Part shown: piece after piece, positions 6,307-12,559 of the stretch
How positions within the stretch are numbered: position 1 is the first letter of the stretch
How the letters are laid out: every line of letters starts with the position of its first letter
IMG/VR virus record: IMGVR_UViG_3300044798_000139
Span: 1 to 35,969 of that record
Length of the DNA: 35,969 bases
Strand: one strand, 5' to 3'
From: a virus
Notes under the pieces: model-generated
Seen by the model: only the letters and a program-made list of their open reading frames with translations
Told to the model about the DNA's origin: nothing
The model's database searches: none
Position numbers and translations under genes: made by a program

Positions 6307-6932
6307 AAACACTTAAACTGCTTTTAATCTTGTTTATGGCCTGTCCGTGTTTCGCTCGTCCACCTCGCTATCTTTCTCTCACATTAGGGATAAACGTAGT
6401 GAATGATTACTGCAACGACCCCGACTGGAATTGCCAGATAAATACCTACGGGAATGTGAATCAAAAATATGTACTGACGAGAATTTCCGGCGATGAAGAG
6501 GATTATTGCTGGTTCACCCTCACAAGAAGTGATGCGAGCATATACAGCACACGATTATTGGCGGGCAGCCAAGAGCAGGAAACTGCATCCGGCGTGGATA
6601 TGAGTGTAAATGTAAATCTCATATCACGCCAAGTCAAGGTTTGCGTATCATCGACAAAGCCAATCGGCAACGATTTGGGCTATTGCGAGTATTATTATGC
6701 AGTCTTTACCAGCGACTGGTTGATTGATGTAACCGCTGGCAACCAGCTTCACGGGTGCGGTTGCACGCCCTGCTGGGGCATACCGCCCTGGACTGCGGGC
6801 ATAGGCGGGACAGCAAGGATAGAGAGCCGTGCCGATATGCCGATGTTCTCCTCGCTTGCAAAAGATTGGCAAAGCAGTTTTGATATGCAGGGACTTGCGG
6901 ATTTCTGCGAGCAGTGGAAAGGAGAAGAATGA
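6303..6932 (+). CDS. Secreted protein of unknown function (209 aa)
   Basis: A signal peptide is clear (MKTLKLLLILFMACPCFARP) with a likely cut after C-F-A. The mature part is Cys-rich (including DYCNDPDWNCQINTYGN, DYCWFTL and GCGCTPCWGIPPW) and predicted mainly beta, which suits an extracellular disulphide-bonded domain. The ATG overlaps the stop of the PEP-CTERM gene and has GGAG upstream, so the two exported proteins are co-translated. I recognise no family. Its coupling to the PEP-CTERM gene implies a shared job at the cell surface or periplasm. Confidence 0.7.
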   Translation: MKTLKLLLILFMACPCFARPPRYLSLTLGINVVNDYCNDPDWNCQINTYGNVNQKYVLTRISGDEEDYCWFTLTRSDASIYSTRLLAGSQEQETASGVDMSVNVNLISRQVKVCVSSTKPIGNDLGYCEYYYAVFTSDWLIDVTAGNQLHGCGCTPCWGIPPWTAGIGGTARIESRADMPMFSSLAKDWQSSFDMQGLADFCEQWKGEE

Positions 6933-7357
6933 AAATAGAAAAGAAGAAGGAATTATCGCTCAATTTTATTTGGCAAATAAGATTAACTCTGTGGGCAGAG
7001 GGCGACAAACTGCGGGCAGAGGGCGACAAACTGCGGGCAGAGGGCGACAAACTGTGGGCAGAGGGCAACAAACTGCGGGCAGAGGGCGACAAACTGTGGG
7101 CAGAAGGCGACAAACTGTGGGCAGAAGGCAACAAACTGCGGGCAGAGGGCAACAAACTGTGGGCAGAGGGCAACAAACTGTGGGCAGAGGGCAACAAACT
7201 GCGGGCAGAGGGCGACAAACTGCGGGCAGAGGGCGACAAACTGTGGGCAGAGGGCATTCTTGAAGTTTATGGCAATATTAAGTTGGAATGGATTCAGCGA
7301 GAAAATAAACCAGCTTATGCCTGCAAACTTGAAACAGGTGAAATATTTGAGCCTTAA
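6929..7357 (+). CDS. Heptad-repeat protein (W/R-A-E-G-D/N-K-L), 142 aa
   Basis: The start is ATG at 6929, overlapping the previous stop (ATGA) with AAAGGAGAAG upstream; the GTG at 6914 is an unlikely alternative. After about 20 residues come 12 full copies of the seven-residue unit L-(W/R)-A-E-G-(D/N)-K and one partial. A C-terminal segment, LEVYGNIKLEWIQRENKPAY, follows and ends in TGEIFEP. I recall similar repeat proteins with related tails from phages, all uncharacterised. The heptad with Leu at one position favours a helical rod or coiled coil. Function is unknown. Confidence 0.75.
   Translation: MKIEKKKELSLNFIWQIRLTLWAEGDKLRAEGDKLRAEGDKLWAEGNKLRAEGDKLWAEGDKLWAEGNKLRAEGNKLWAEGNKLWAEGNKLRAEGDKLRAEGDKLWAEGILEVYGNIKLEWIQRENKPAYACKLETGEIFEP
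6989..7257 (+). repeat. 21-bp tandem repeat array (12 full units plus one partial)
   Basis: The unit is CTG-YGG-GCA-GAR-GGC-RAC-AAA. All differences between copies fall at three positions (C/T giving Arg/Trp, G/A silent in Glu, G/A giving Asp/Asn) and all are transitions. The array is in frame, so copy-number change would lengthen or shorten the protein without a frameshift. Confidence 0.9.
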
Positions 7358-7375
7358 AAAGTTCCTCCTCGGAAA

Positions 7376-7413
7376 GCGGCGGCAGTGTTTCGGGTGTGTT
7401 TCATTGCCGCCGC
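7376..7413 (+). promoter_or_regulatory. Strong RNA hairpin in an operon gap
   Basis: GCGGCGGCA (7376-7384) pairs with TGCCGCCGC (7405-7413), and the helix can be extended inward by about three pairs. No T-tract follows, so it is not an ordinary terminator. It lies between the heptad-repeat gene and the next start at 7431 and could stabilise or process the upstream mRNA. Confidence 0.5.
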
Positions 7414-7430
7414 ATATTTGAAAGGTAAAA

Positions 7431-7583
7431 ATGAGCAACGGCGATTGGGATGAAAATCAGAAGTTGAAACACAGAGCCGATAAGAGCCGCAAGATTGGCG
7501 GCGAGAAAGCCCAACGGCTGCTGAATATCAAAAAGACTATAGAGGCTTTAATGGCAGAGGCTAAAATATTGGGTGGAAAATGA
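7431..7583 (+). CDS. Small basic protein of unknown function (50 aa)
   Basis: An AAAGG site precedes the ATG. The product (MSNGDWDENQKLKHRADKSR at the N-terminus) is Lys/Arg-rich and likely helical, with EALMAEAKILGGK at the end. Its stop overlaps the next start as ATGA. No family recognised. Packing and the ribosome site support it as a real gene at the head of the recombination module. Confidence 0.6.
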   Translation: MSNGDWDENQKLKHRADKSRKIGGEKAQRLLNIKKTIEALMAEAKILGGK

Positions 7584-7894
7584 GCATTGAAAAAACAATT
7601 AAAAAAATAAAAGCAATAATAGATATGTCTGTTAATATTGATAATGTTCCCGACTTGCGGGAAGATATGCGGTTAATTGCTAAAATTATTGGCGAATTTT
7701 CTGCCGAACTCCAGAAACAACCTGACTGCCAAAAGCCAGAAAGAATCGAGCCAGACCCTACAGGATTTCAGGCTGGTTTTTCGACTGAAAGTTATTGTCT
7801 AAATTGTGATAAATGCTTTGGTATTCACGATACAAAGATTCTTAAATCAATGTGGAGAAAACATAAATGTAAAAATAATGAGGGAATATGTTAA
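7580..7894 (+). CDS. Protein with C-terminal zinc-finger-like motif (104 aa)
   Basis: The N-terminal half is helical (KTIKKIKAIIDMSVNIDNV and then ELQKQPDCQ). The C-terminal part has CLNCDKCF with a later H-K-C, a probable single zinc site (about residues 73-99). There is no secretion signal. It overlaps genes on both sides within a polycistronic unit leading into YqaJ and RecT, so an accessory role in phage DNA metabolism is plausible but unproven. Confidence 0.6.
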   Translation: MSIEKTIKKIKAIIDMSVNIDNVPDLREDMRLIAKIIGEFSAELQKQPDCQKPERIEPDPTGFQAGFSTESYCLNCDKCFGIHDTKILKSMWRKHKCKNNEGIC

Positions 7895-8127
7895 TAATCC
7901 AAATCCACGATGAGTTTGACCCTGAAACTGGCGACTATGTTTTGGTCGAGGAAAAGAGCGAGATATTTCCCGACCCTGAAAATACGATTGAGAAGTGGAA
8001 ACGAATTATTGATGCGGCAATTCGCAGAGTCGATGAAAAGCGGATAGCGGAATTGGCGCAGACAGCAATACATACGGGCAGCCCGAAGGATTTGAAGAAA
8101 TATTTAGATGTTAGGAGGCTTATATGA
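7888..8127 (+). CDS. Unknown acidic protein (79 aa)
   Basis: The gene begins inside the end of the previous one with GAGGG upstream, and its stop overlaps the YqaJ start (ATGA). The N-terminal half is strand-like and acidic (MLIIQIHDEFDPETGDYVLV); the C-terminal half is helical and charged, ending YLDVRRLI. I recognise no family. Tight coupling to the exonuclease gene suggests a partner or regulator of recombination. Confidence 0.6.
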   Translation: MLIIQIHDEFDPETGDYVLVEEKSEIFPDPENTIEKWKRIIDAAIRRVDEKRIAELAQTAIHTGSPKDLKKYLDVRRLI

Positions 8128-9008
8128 TAACAAAAGAGCAGTTAAAAAAGCGTAGTGAGCATCTCGGCAGCAGCGACATCGCCGCTATCTTAAATTTAGA
8201 CCCTTTCAAAACGCCTTACGATGTCTGGCTTGAAAAGACCGGCAAGCTTGTCGAGGAAAAGGAGACGCCCGCTATGACGAGGGGTAATTTCCTTGAGCCT
8301 GCCCTGCTCAATTTTGCCGAAAGCGTTTTAGGTAAACTGATTCGCAGAGCGCCCGAGCGAGTATCTAAAGAGCTTAATGGACTAATCATTGACCATCCTG
8401 ACGCTATCTTGAAGGCGAAGGGAGAGCCTGTCGAAGGTAAATCACAGGGCGCCTACTCCAAAGAGATTTGGGGTGAGCCTGGCACAGACCAAGTGCCTGA
8501 CAGGGTAGTCATACAGAGCGAGGTTCATATCCTTTGTTACGAGGCTGAAATCTGCCATATTCCGGCGTATTTATCCTATCGTGAGTTCCAAATGTTTGCT
8601 GTGCAACGAGATAAGGATATTATTGACGCAATTCTTGAAGCGGCGGCATCGTTCTGGAGGCTCAATGTGCTGGCCGATAGTCCACCGGCAGGGGTTACGC
8701 CGAGTTTATCGATTGTGCGGCGAATTAAACGCCTTCCTGATGTTATTACGATACTCCCCGATGAGGTTGTAGCCGCCTATCAAAAGGCCAATGAGATATT
8801 CAAGGCGGCGGAGGAAGAAAAGAATAAAACGAAGGCAAGGCTTGAGACCACTCTTTGGGACGAGCAAAAGAAGCAGTATGTCGAGGCCGGTCGTTGGTCT
8901 GGCGGTATAGTTACGTTCAAAGAGCAAGTTCGTGTTGACCCTCCACGCCTTGAAGAACGGATAAGCAAATTCAGGGTTTTAAGATTCTTAAAGGAGAACA
9001 ATAAATGA
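8124..9008 (+). CDS. YqaJ-type viral exonuclease (lambda Exo-like)
   Basis: The protein has the YqaJ motif set: HLGSSDIAAILNLDPFKTPY with a following W (about residues 13-34), RGNFLEPALLNFAE (about 53-66), then DHPDAI (about 89-94). Next come V-E-G-K-S (about 102-106) and later VIQSEVHILCYE (about 129-140). These supply the Glu, Asp, Glu-x-Lys and Gln of the PD-(D/E)XK active site. It degrades one strand of duplex ends to load the RecT annealing protein encoded next. AGGAGG sits just upstream, and the stop overlaps the RecT start by four bases, as expected for an Exo/annealase pair. Confidence 0.9.
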   Translation: MITKEQLKKRSEHLGSSDIAAILNLDPFKTPYDVWLEKTGKLVEEKETPAMTRGNFLEPALLNFAESVLGKLIRRAPERVSKELNGLIIDHPDAILKAKGEPVEGKSQGAYSKEIWGEPGTDQVPDRVVIQSEVHILCYEAEICHIPAYLSYREFQMFAVQRDKDIIDAILEAAASFWRLNVLADSPPAGVTPSLSIVRRIKRLPDVITILPDEVVAAYQKANEIFKAAEEEKNKTKARLETTLWDEQKKQYVEAGRWSGGIVTFKEQVRVDPPRLEERISKFRVLRFLKENNK

Positions 9009-10177
9009 CAGAAGAACAAGGGCAAATTCAAAAGGCAAAGATGCCGACGGCGTTAGCAAAAATACAGGAATATGTCAATAATCCCGATGTCAGGACTCGG
9101 CTCAAAGAAATGTTGGGTGAGCGAGCAGGCGCATTCGGCAACAGTATTATCAATGTTTTTCGGAATACCGCAGCCCTGCAAAAGTGTGAGCCTTCGACAG
9201 TTATGAGCGCAGCTATGGTAGCGGCCTCTATGAATCTGCCGATAGACCCTGCTCTCGGATACGCGGCCATTGTCCCTTACGGCAATTCTGCACAATTCCA
9301 GATAATGTATAAGGGTTTAATCCAGCTTTGTATTCGTTCTGGCCAGTATGCCCGAATCCACAATACAGAGGTTTACAAAGATGAATTAAAAAGCTATAAC
9401 CCGCTTACAGGCAAGGTCGAATTTAACGACCTCTCTACATTCAAAATGAGAGACGAGAAGAATATCGCTAATGTCGTAGGGTATTATTCTTATTTCAAAT
9501 TGGTAAGCGGCTTTGAAGGCGAAAACTTCATTACGACCGCAGAGGCTATGGCACACGGCAAGCGATTCTCGAAGGCTTATCAATACGACATTCAACAGGG
9601 CAAGAAAGCCTCTCTGTGGACGTTAGACCCTGTCGCTATGGGCAGGAAAACCTCGCTTAAAATGCTGTTGAGCAAATACGGAATTATGTCCCTTGAGATG
9701 CAAAATGCCTTTATAGAGGAGAGCGAAGATTTCAACGATGAATTACAGAGCAACGAACCTCAAACGGGCGTTGCGGCTGTTAAGGAAAAAATTGCAAGAG
9801 GCCGAAAGGTCGGCTCAAAGAATAAGGCAAAGCCTGTGGAATCTACAGAGGTTCAAAAGGAGACAGTCGAGGCAATATACCATTGCTCCCAGTGCGAAAA
9901 GGATATTCCCGAAAAAGAAGTAGTTACGGACTCAAACAATCTCAAGTGTTGCCCCGACTGCAACAACATTGTTGAGGTCAAAGCGATTAGCGAAACTCAA
10001 ACTAACGCCGCACCCGAAACAACGTCAACAGAAAAGAAGGAGAGCAAATTTGTCTATCGTTGTAGCAAAGGACACGATTTCGATGTTCCAGTCGGAAAAG
10101 AAAAATTGAGACTTTGCCCGAAATGCCTGACGCATTTGGTTTATTATGCCGAAACAGGAGAGCCGGTAAACGGATAA
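9005..10177 (+). CDS. recT: RecT-family ssDNA annealing protein with two C-terminal zinc ribbons
   Basis: Residues 1 to about 250 form a normal RecT domain: SIINVFRNTAALQKCEPSTV, AAMVAASMNLPIDPALGYAA, then VPYGNSAQFQIMYKGLIQLC. After a Lys-rich linker there are two further Cys-pair modules. One is C-S-Q-C from residue 294 with a later C-C-P-D-C. The other is C-S-K-G-H from residue 353 with C-P-K-C. Ordinary RecT proteins end near residue 270-300. The ribbons could bind ssDNA, the exonuclease or a host factor; that is inference. An AAAGGAG site precedes the ATG. Confidence 0.9.
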   Translation: MTEEQGQIQKAKMPTALAKIQEYVNNPDVRTRLKEMLGERAGAFGNSIINVFRNTAALQKCEPSTVMSAAMVAASMNLPIDPALGYAAIVPYGNSAQFQIMYKGLIQLCIRSGQYARIHNTEVYKDELKSYNPLTGKVEFNDLSTFKMRDEKNIANVVGYYSYFKLVSGFEGENFITTAEAMAHGKRFSKAYQYDIQQGKKASLWTLDPVAMGRKTSLKMLLSKYGIMSLEMQNAFIEESEDFNDELQSNEPQTGVAAVKEKIARGRKVGSKNKAKPVESTEVQKETVEAIYHCSQCEKDIPEKEVVTDSNNLKCCPDCNNIVEVKAISETQTNAAPETTSTEKKESKFVYRCSKGHDFDVPVGKEKLRLCPKCLTHLVYYAETGEPVNG

Positions 10178-10181
10178 AAAT

Positions 10182-10526
10182 ATGAAACCAATCGAAGAAA
10201 TAAAATCGTTTTTCAAGGGTTCAGTAAACAATGAGGGCGAAGATGGATTTACCGCATCCTATTGGTCGCAAGGCATACAATATATTCTTCAAGTTAGCTG
10301 GGGTTTAAATTGGGAACACGCAAGCATAAGCGTTAATAGCCCTAAACAAAGAATCCCCACTTGGCAGGAAATGTGTATATTCAAAGAAATGATTTGGCGT
10401 GATGATGAATGTGTTATGCAGTTACACCCGCCGAAATCAAATTATGTTAATACTTGTAAATATTGTCTGCATTTGTGGCGGCCAATAGATAAGGAAATTC
10501 CACAGCCATCAATAAGTTTTGTATGA
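10182..10526 (+). CDS. DUF7694-like phage protein (114 aa)
   Basis: The segment with W-E-H-A-S-I-S, then PTWQEMCIFKEMIW, then QLHPPKSNYVNTCKYCLHLW matches a small family common in phage replication and recombination modules, which I know as DUF7694. There is no known biochemical role. The ribosome site is poor, so translation may depend on coupling to RecT four bases upstream. The end overlaps or abuts the RusA start. Confidence 0.75.
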   Translation: MKPIEEIKSFFKGSVNNEGEDGFTASYWSQGIQYILQVSWGLNWEHASISVNSPKQRIPTWQEMCIFKEMIWRDDECVMQLHPPKSNYVNTCKYCLHLWRPIDKEIPQPSISFV

Positions 10527-10533
10527 GATTGAT

Positions 10534-10992
10534 ATGAGAATCGCATTTTTTGTTCCAGGAAACCCTAAAGCATTAAAGCGGCACAGAACCTACAAAGGAA
10601 AGAATATGAAGTTTCCTGTCGAAACCGACCCGTCTGTTGGCGACAAGCAGGATTTTTTGGCGAAGTGTATGGAGCATAGACCCAAATCGCCTTTCCTTAA
10701 ACCTCTTTCCCTTAATTGTATTTTTGATTTTAAGAGACCAAAGAATCATTACAATTCAAAAGGATTTCTTAAACCAAACACTACTGTATGGAAAACATCA
10801 CGTCCCGATATTGATAACTTGGTAAAATTCATTCTTGATGCCCTTAATGGAATATTTTGGAACGATGATACTCAAGTAGTTTTGTTGTCTGCAACAAAAT
10901 CCTATATAACCACTGGCGCACCAGGCGTCTATATAGTTGTAACGGAAATTGATGAGATTGAGAAAATTATGAACGAAGATAAGGAGAAGTAA
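10534..10992 (+). CDS. rusA: RusA-family Holliday junction resolvase
   Basis: P-G-N-P-K-A-L-K-R-H-R at the N-terminus and R-P-D-I-D-N-L-V-K (about residues 88-96), with a following LDALNGIFWNDDTQVV, are the RusA hallmarks. The Asp residues in D-I-D-N and D-D bind the catalytic metal. It resolves four-way junctions made by recombination or replication. I chose ATG at 10534; the in-frame TTG at 10519 would add five residues and overlap the previous gene. Neither has a clear ribosome site. With the VRR-NUC protein, the phage has two candidate branched-DNA nucleases. Confidence 0.9.
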   Translation: MRIAFFVPGNPKALKRHRTYKGKNMKFPVETDPSVGDKQDFLAKCMEHRPKSPFLKPLSLNCIFDFKRPKNHYNSKGFLKPNTTVWKTSRPDIDNLVKFILDALNGIFWNDDTQVVLLSATKSYITTGAPGVYIVVTEIDEIEKIMNEDKEK

Positions 10993-10993
10993 A

Positions 10994-11605
10994 ATGAGGC
11001 ATCGTAATTGGTATTTAATGGAGTGGCTCGGAGTCATATTGATTGTTCTATGCGTTTGTTTATGTTGCAATGAGCAGAAAAAACTTGAGCAGACATCTCC
11101 TCCTAAAACTGTCGAAGAAGCTAAAGCACAGGCGGTTAAAGAAGGGGATATAAAGATAGCGGTAGAAAAGGCAAAGGGTATAGCAAAGATGGAAAATATA
11201 AGGATGTATTGTGCTATCGGAGCGATAGCATCCATCTTTGCTTTTATTATGGGGACATCGGGAATCAAGGCGTTTGCAATCGCTGGATTTATTGCCTCTA
11301 TTGCAGGCGGTTGTCTTGCCCAACTTAATATCGATTACCCGATATGGTATGTTTACGGCGGCCTGATACTCCTGTCGATTGCTGTTTTATATGCCGTGTT
11401 CCTTATCATCAAGGAATTGATTTTAACCGTAGAAAAAACTAAAGTCGCATTGCCTACTAAAGACAAACTTGAATTATTCGGCGGTGATGTTGTTTCTTCG
11501 GACGATAAAATCGAGCAAGTTGATGGCACAATCAAAACCGATGTTCAAAGTCCGTCAACTACAAGGGTTGTTAAGTTAATAAGGAAGGTAGCGAAAATTA
11601 AATGA
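10994..11605 (+). CDS. Multi-spanning membrane protein of unknown function (203 aa)
   Basis: An AAGGAG site precedes the ATG. Likely membrane segments are at about residues 11-25, 71-87, 91-110 and 117-139. A charged Ala/Lys/Glu-rich helix lies between the first two, and a hydrophilic C-terminal tail of about 60 residues ends the protein. Residues 18-25 contain several cysteines. It is the last gene of the plus-strand unit and is followed by a strong terminator. A holin, a superinfection-exclusion protein or a replication-membrane tether are all possible; none is shown by the sequence. Confidence 0.65.
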   Translation: MRHRNWYLMEWLGVILIVLCVCLCCNEQKKLEQTSPPKTVEEAKAQAVKEGDIKIAVEKAKGIAKMENIRMYCAIGAIASIFAFIMGTSGIKAFAIAGFIASIAGGCLAQLNIDYPIWYVYGGLILLSIAVLYAVFLIIKELILTVEKTKVALPTKDKLELFGGDVVSSDDKIEQVDGTIKTDVQSPSTTRVVKLIRKVAKIK

Positions 11606-11616
11606 CCGAAAATAAA

Positions 11617-11647
11617 AACTGGCGGCGAAGCTAAAAGACCGCCAGTT
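11617..11647. terminator. Bidirectional intrinsic terminator between convergent operons
   Basis: AACTGGCGG (11617-11625) pairs perfectly with CCGCCAGTT (11639-11647). Reading minus, the stem is followed by TTTTATTTT, a good terminator for the virion operon. Reading plus it is followed by a shorter C-TTT. It therefore ends both the recombination and the late transcripts. Confidence 0.8.
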
Positions 11648-11677
11648 CTTTAGGAGGAGGGTGATGAAATTCTTATA

Positions 11678-11869
11678 TCATTTTACGCTAATAAATCCTA
11701 CAGCTAAACCCAAGAAAAAAGTCAATAAAGAGATTACAAGAGTTCCCCATACTGGCAACCTGTTTTGCAATCTCTCAATCGCCGTCCACTGCTTTTCATC
11801 ATTGGCTTCAAGAGTTTCTATTTGCTTTTCAACGCCGCTATGAAATTCACACACTTTGCTTTCCGTCAT
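11678..11869 (-). CDS. XhlA-like small membrane protein, probable holin or lysis accessory
   Basis: The 63-residue product has a soluble, coiled-coil-prone N-terminal half (EKQIETLEANDEKQWTAIER) and one C-terminal membrane segment (VWGTLVISLLTFFLGLAVGF). This is the plan of haemolysin XhlA/holin-associated proteins. It is the last gene of the late operon and overlaps the previous gene by 23 bases. A membrane-permeabilising or lysin-release role is likely by size and position. No endolysin gene is recognisable nearby. Confidence 0.7.
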   Translation of the reverse strand: MTESKVCEFHSGVEKQIETLEANDEKQWTAIERLQNRLPVWGTLVISLLTFFLGLAVGFISVK

Positions 11870-12179
11870 TGTTTTTGCCTTCTAATAAATCGTATGCCTG
11901 ACCAACAATAAGAGGAACATATAATTTTCCTATATGTCCTTTTATTTTCACTATTTCATCCGTTGATAAATCCTGCTCGCCGCCTTCATTCAGCTTCAGG
12001 GCAAGCTTATATCGGGCAGCCTTGCTTTCTCCTGTCTCCCTGCTATCGTCTTCATTCATTCCCAAAAGCGCATTAACACATACAGATTTCAGTTTTATGG
12101 GGATTACTTTGTCTTTGATTTTTTCCTCAAGCACTTCCCCATTGAGTGTTACTAAAAAAGTTTCCAAATTGATTTTCAT
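11847..12179 (-). CDS. Probable short isoform from internal start (110 aa)
   Basis: The ATG at 12179-12177 lies in frame within the 231-residue ORF and has a better ribosome site (AAAGGAG, 6 bases before it) than many true starts here. It begins exactly where the coiled coil ends and the C-terminal domain begins. The likeliest reading is one gene producing a long and a short protein sharing the C-terminal domain, as in some phage assembly proteins. Confidence 0.4.
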   Translation of the reverse strand: MKINLETFLVTLNGEVLEEKIKDKVIPIKLKSVCVNALLGMNEDDSRETGESKAARYKLALKLNEGGEQDLSTDEIVKIKGHIGKLYVPLIVGQAYDLLEGKNNDGKQSV

Positions 12180-12542
12180 AATTAGCTCCTTTCGGCGAGG
12201 TGTTCCAGGTTTCTGGGTTTTCTGGAACATTGCCTGTTGAGTTTCTTCTGGCAATACTAACCGATACATTGCCTCCTGTCCAGCATCAGGATTTATTGCA
12301 CCATTATCTACCATCTGTTGAATGAGGTCAAGTTGTTTACGTTGAGTAGATATTTTCATTTTAATAGAATCATATTCCTGTTGTAATTCTGTAATATGAC
12401 GATTATAATCTGTATCAGTTAAGGGAGTATTTTTAAGACCCTGTTCCTGTTTGGAATAAAAATCCCACACATTGTTAAGTTGGTCATCTAATATCGAATA
12501 CGGTGTAGTTTCTTTTGCTGGTAATTGTGTTATATCCGGCAT
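11847..12542 (-). CDS. Unknown late protein with an internal in-frame start (231 aa)
   Basis: The N-terminal ~120 residues are helical and coiled-coil-like (containing HITELQQEYDSIKMKISTQR). The C-terminal ~110 residues form a separate compact domain with LETFLVTLNGEVLEEKIKDK and LKSVCVNALLGMNEDD. The domain boundary carries AAAGGAG and then ATG at 12179-12177 in the same frame, so a 110-residue short form is probably made too. AGGAG precedes the main ATG. It sits after the tail fibres; a fibre chaperone or baseplate assembly role is possible by position only. Confidence 0.65.
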   Translation of the reverse strand: MPDITQLPAKETTPYSILDDQLNNVWDFYSKQEQGLKNTPLTDTDYNRHITELQQEYDSIKMKISTQRKQLDLIQQMVDNGAINPDAGQEAMYRLVLPEETQQAMFQKTQKPGTPRRKELIMKINLETFLVTLNGEVLEEKIKDKVIPIKLKSVCVNALLGMNEDDSRETGESKAARYKLALKLNEGGEQDLSTDEIVKIKGHIGKLYVPLIVGQAYDLLEGKNNDGKQSV

Positions 12543-12559
12543 ATTATACTCCTATCTGG

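Noticed and set aside
5049-7257. Diversity-generating retroelement targets
   Set aside because: No reverse transcriptase or template repeat is visible, and the variation is not confined to adenine positions of a variable repeat in a C-type lectin domain.
6706-7438. Minus- and alternate-frame ORFs over the 21-bp repeat (Leu-Cys-Pro-Gln-Phe-Val-Ala and Ser-Leu-Ser-Pro-Ser-Ala type)
   Set aside because: Shadow frames of the tandem repeat. The heptad frame has the ribosome site and overlaps its neighbour as ATGA.
11661-11843. A 60-codon plus-strand ORF preceded by AGGAGGAGG
   Set aside because: It is antisense to the XhlA-like gene, which has a sensible soluble-plus-membrane plan and fits the late operon. 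The encoded peptide has no coherent pattern. The strong ribosome-like site is noted but probably incidental.
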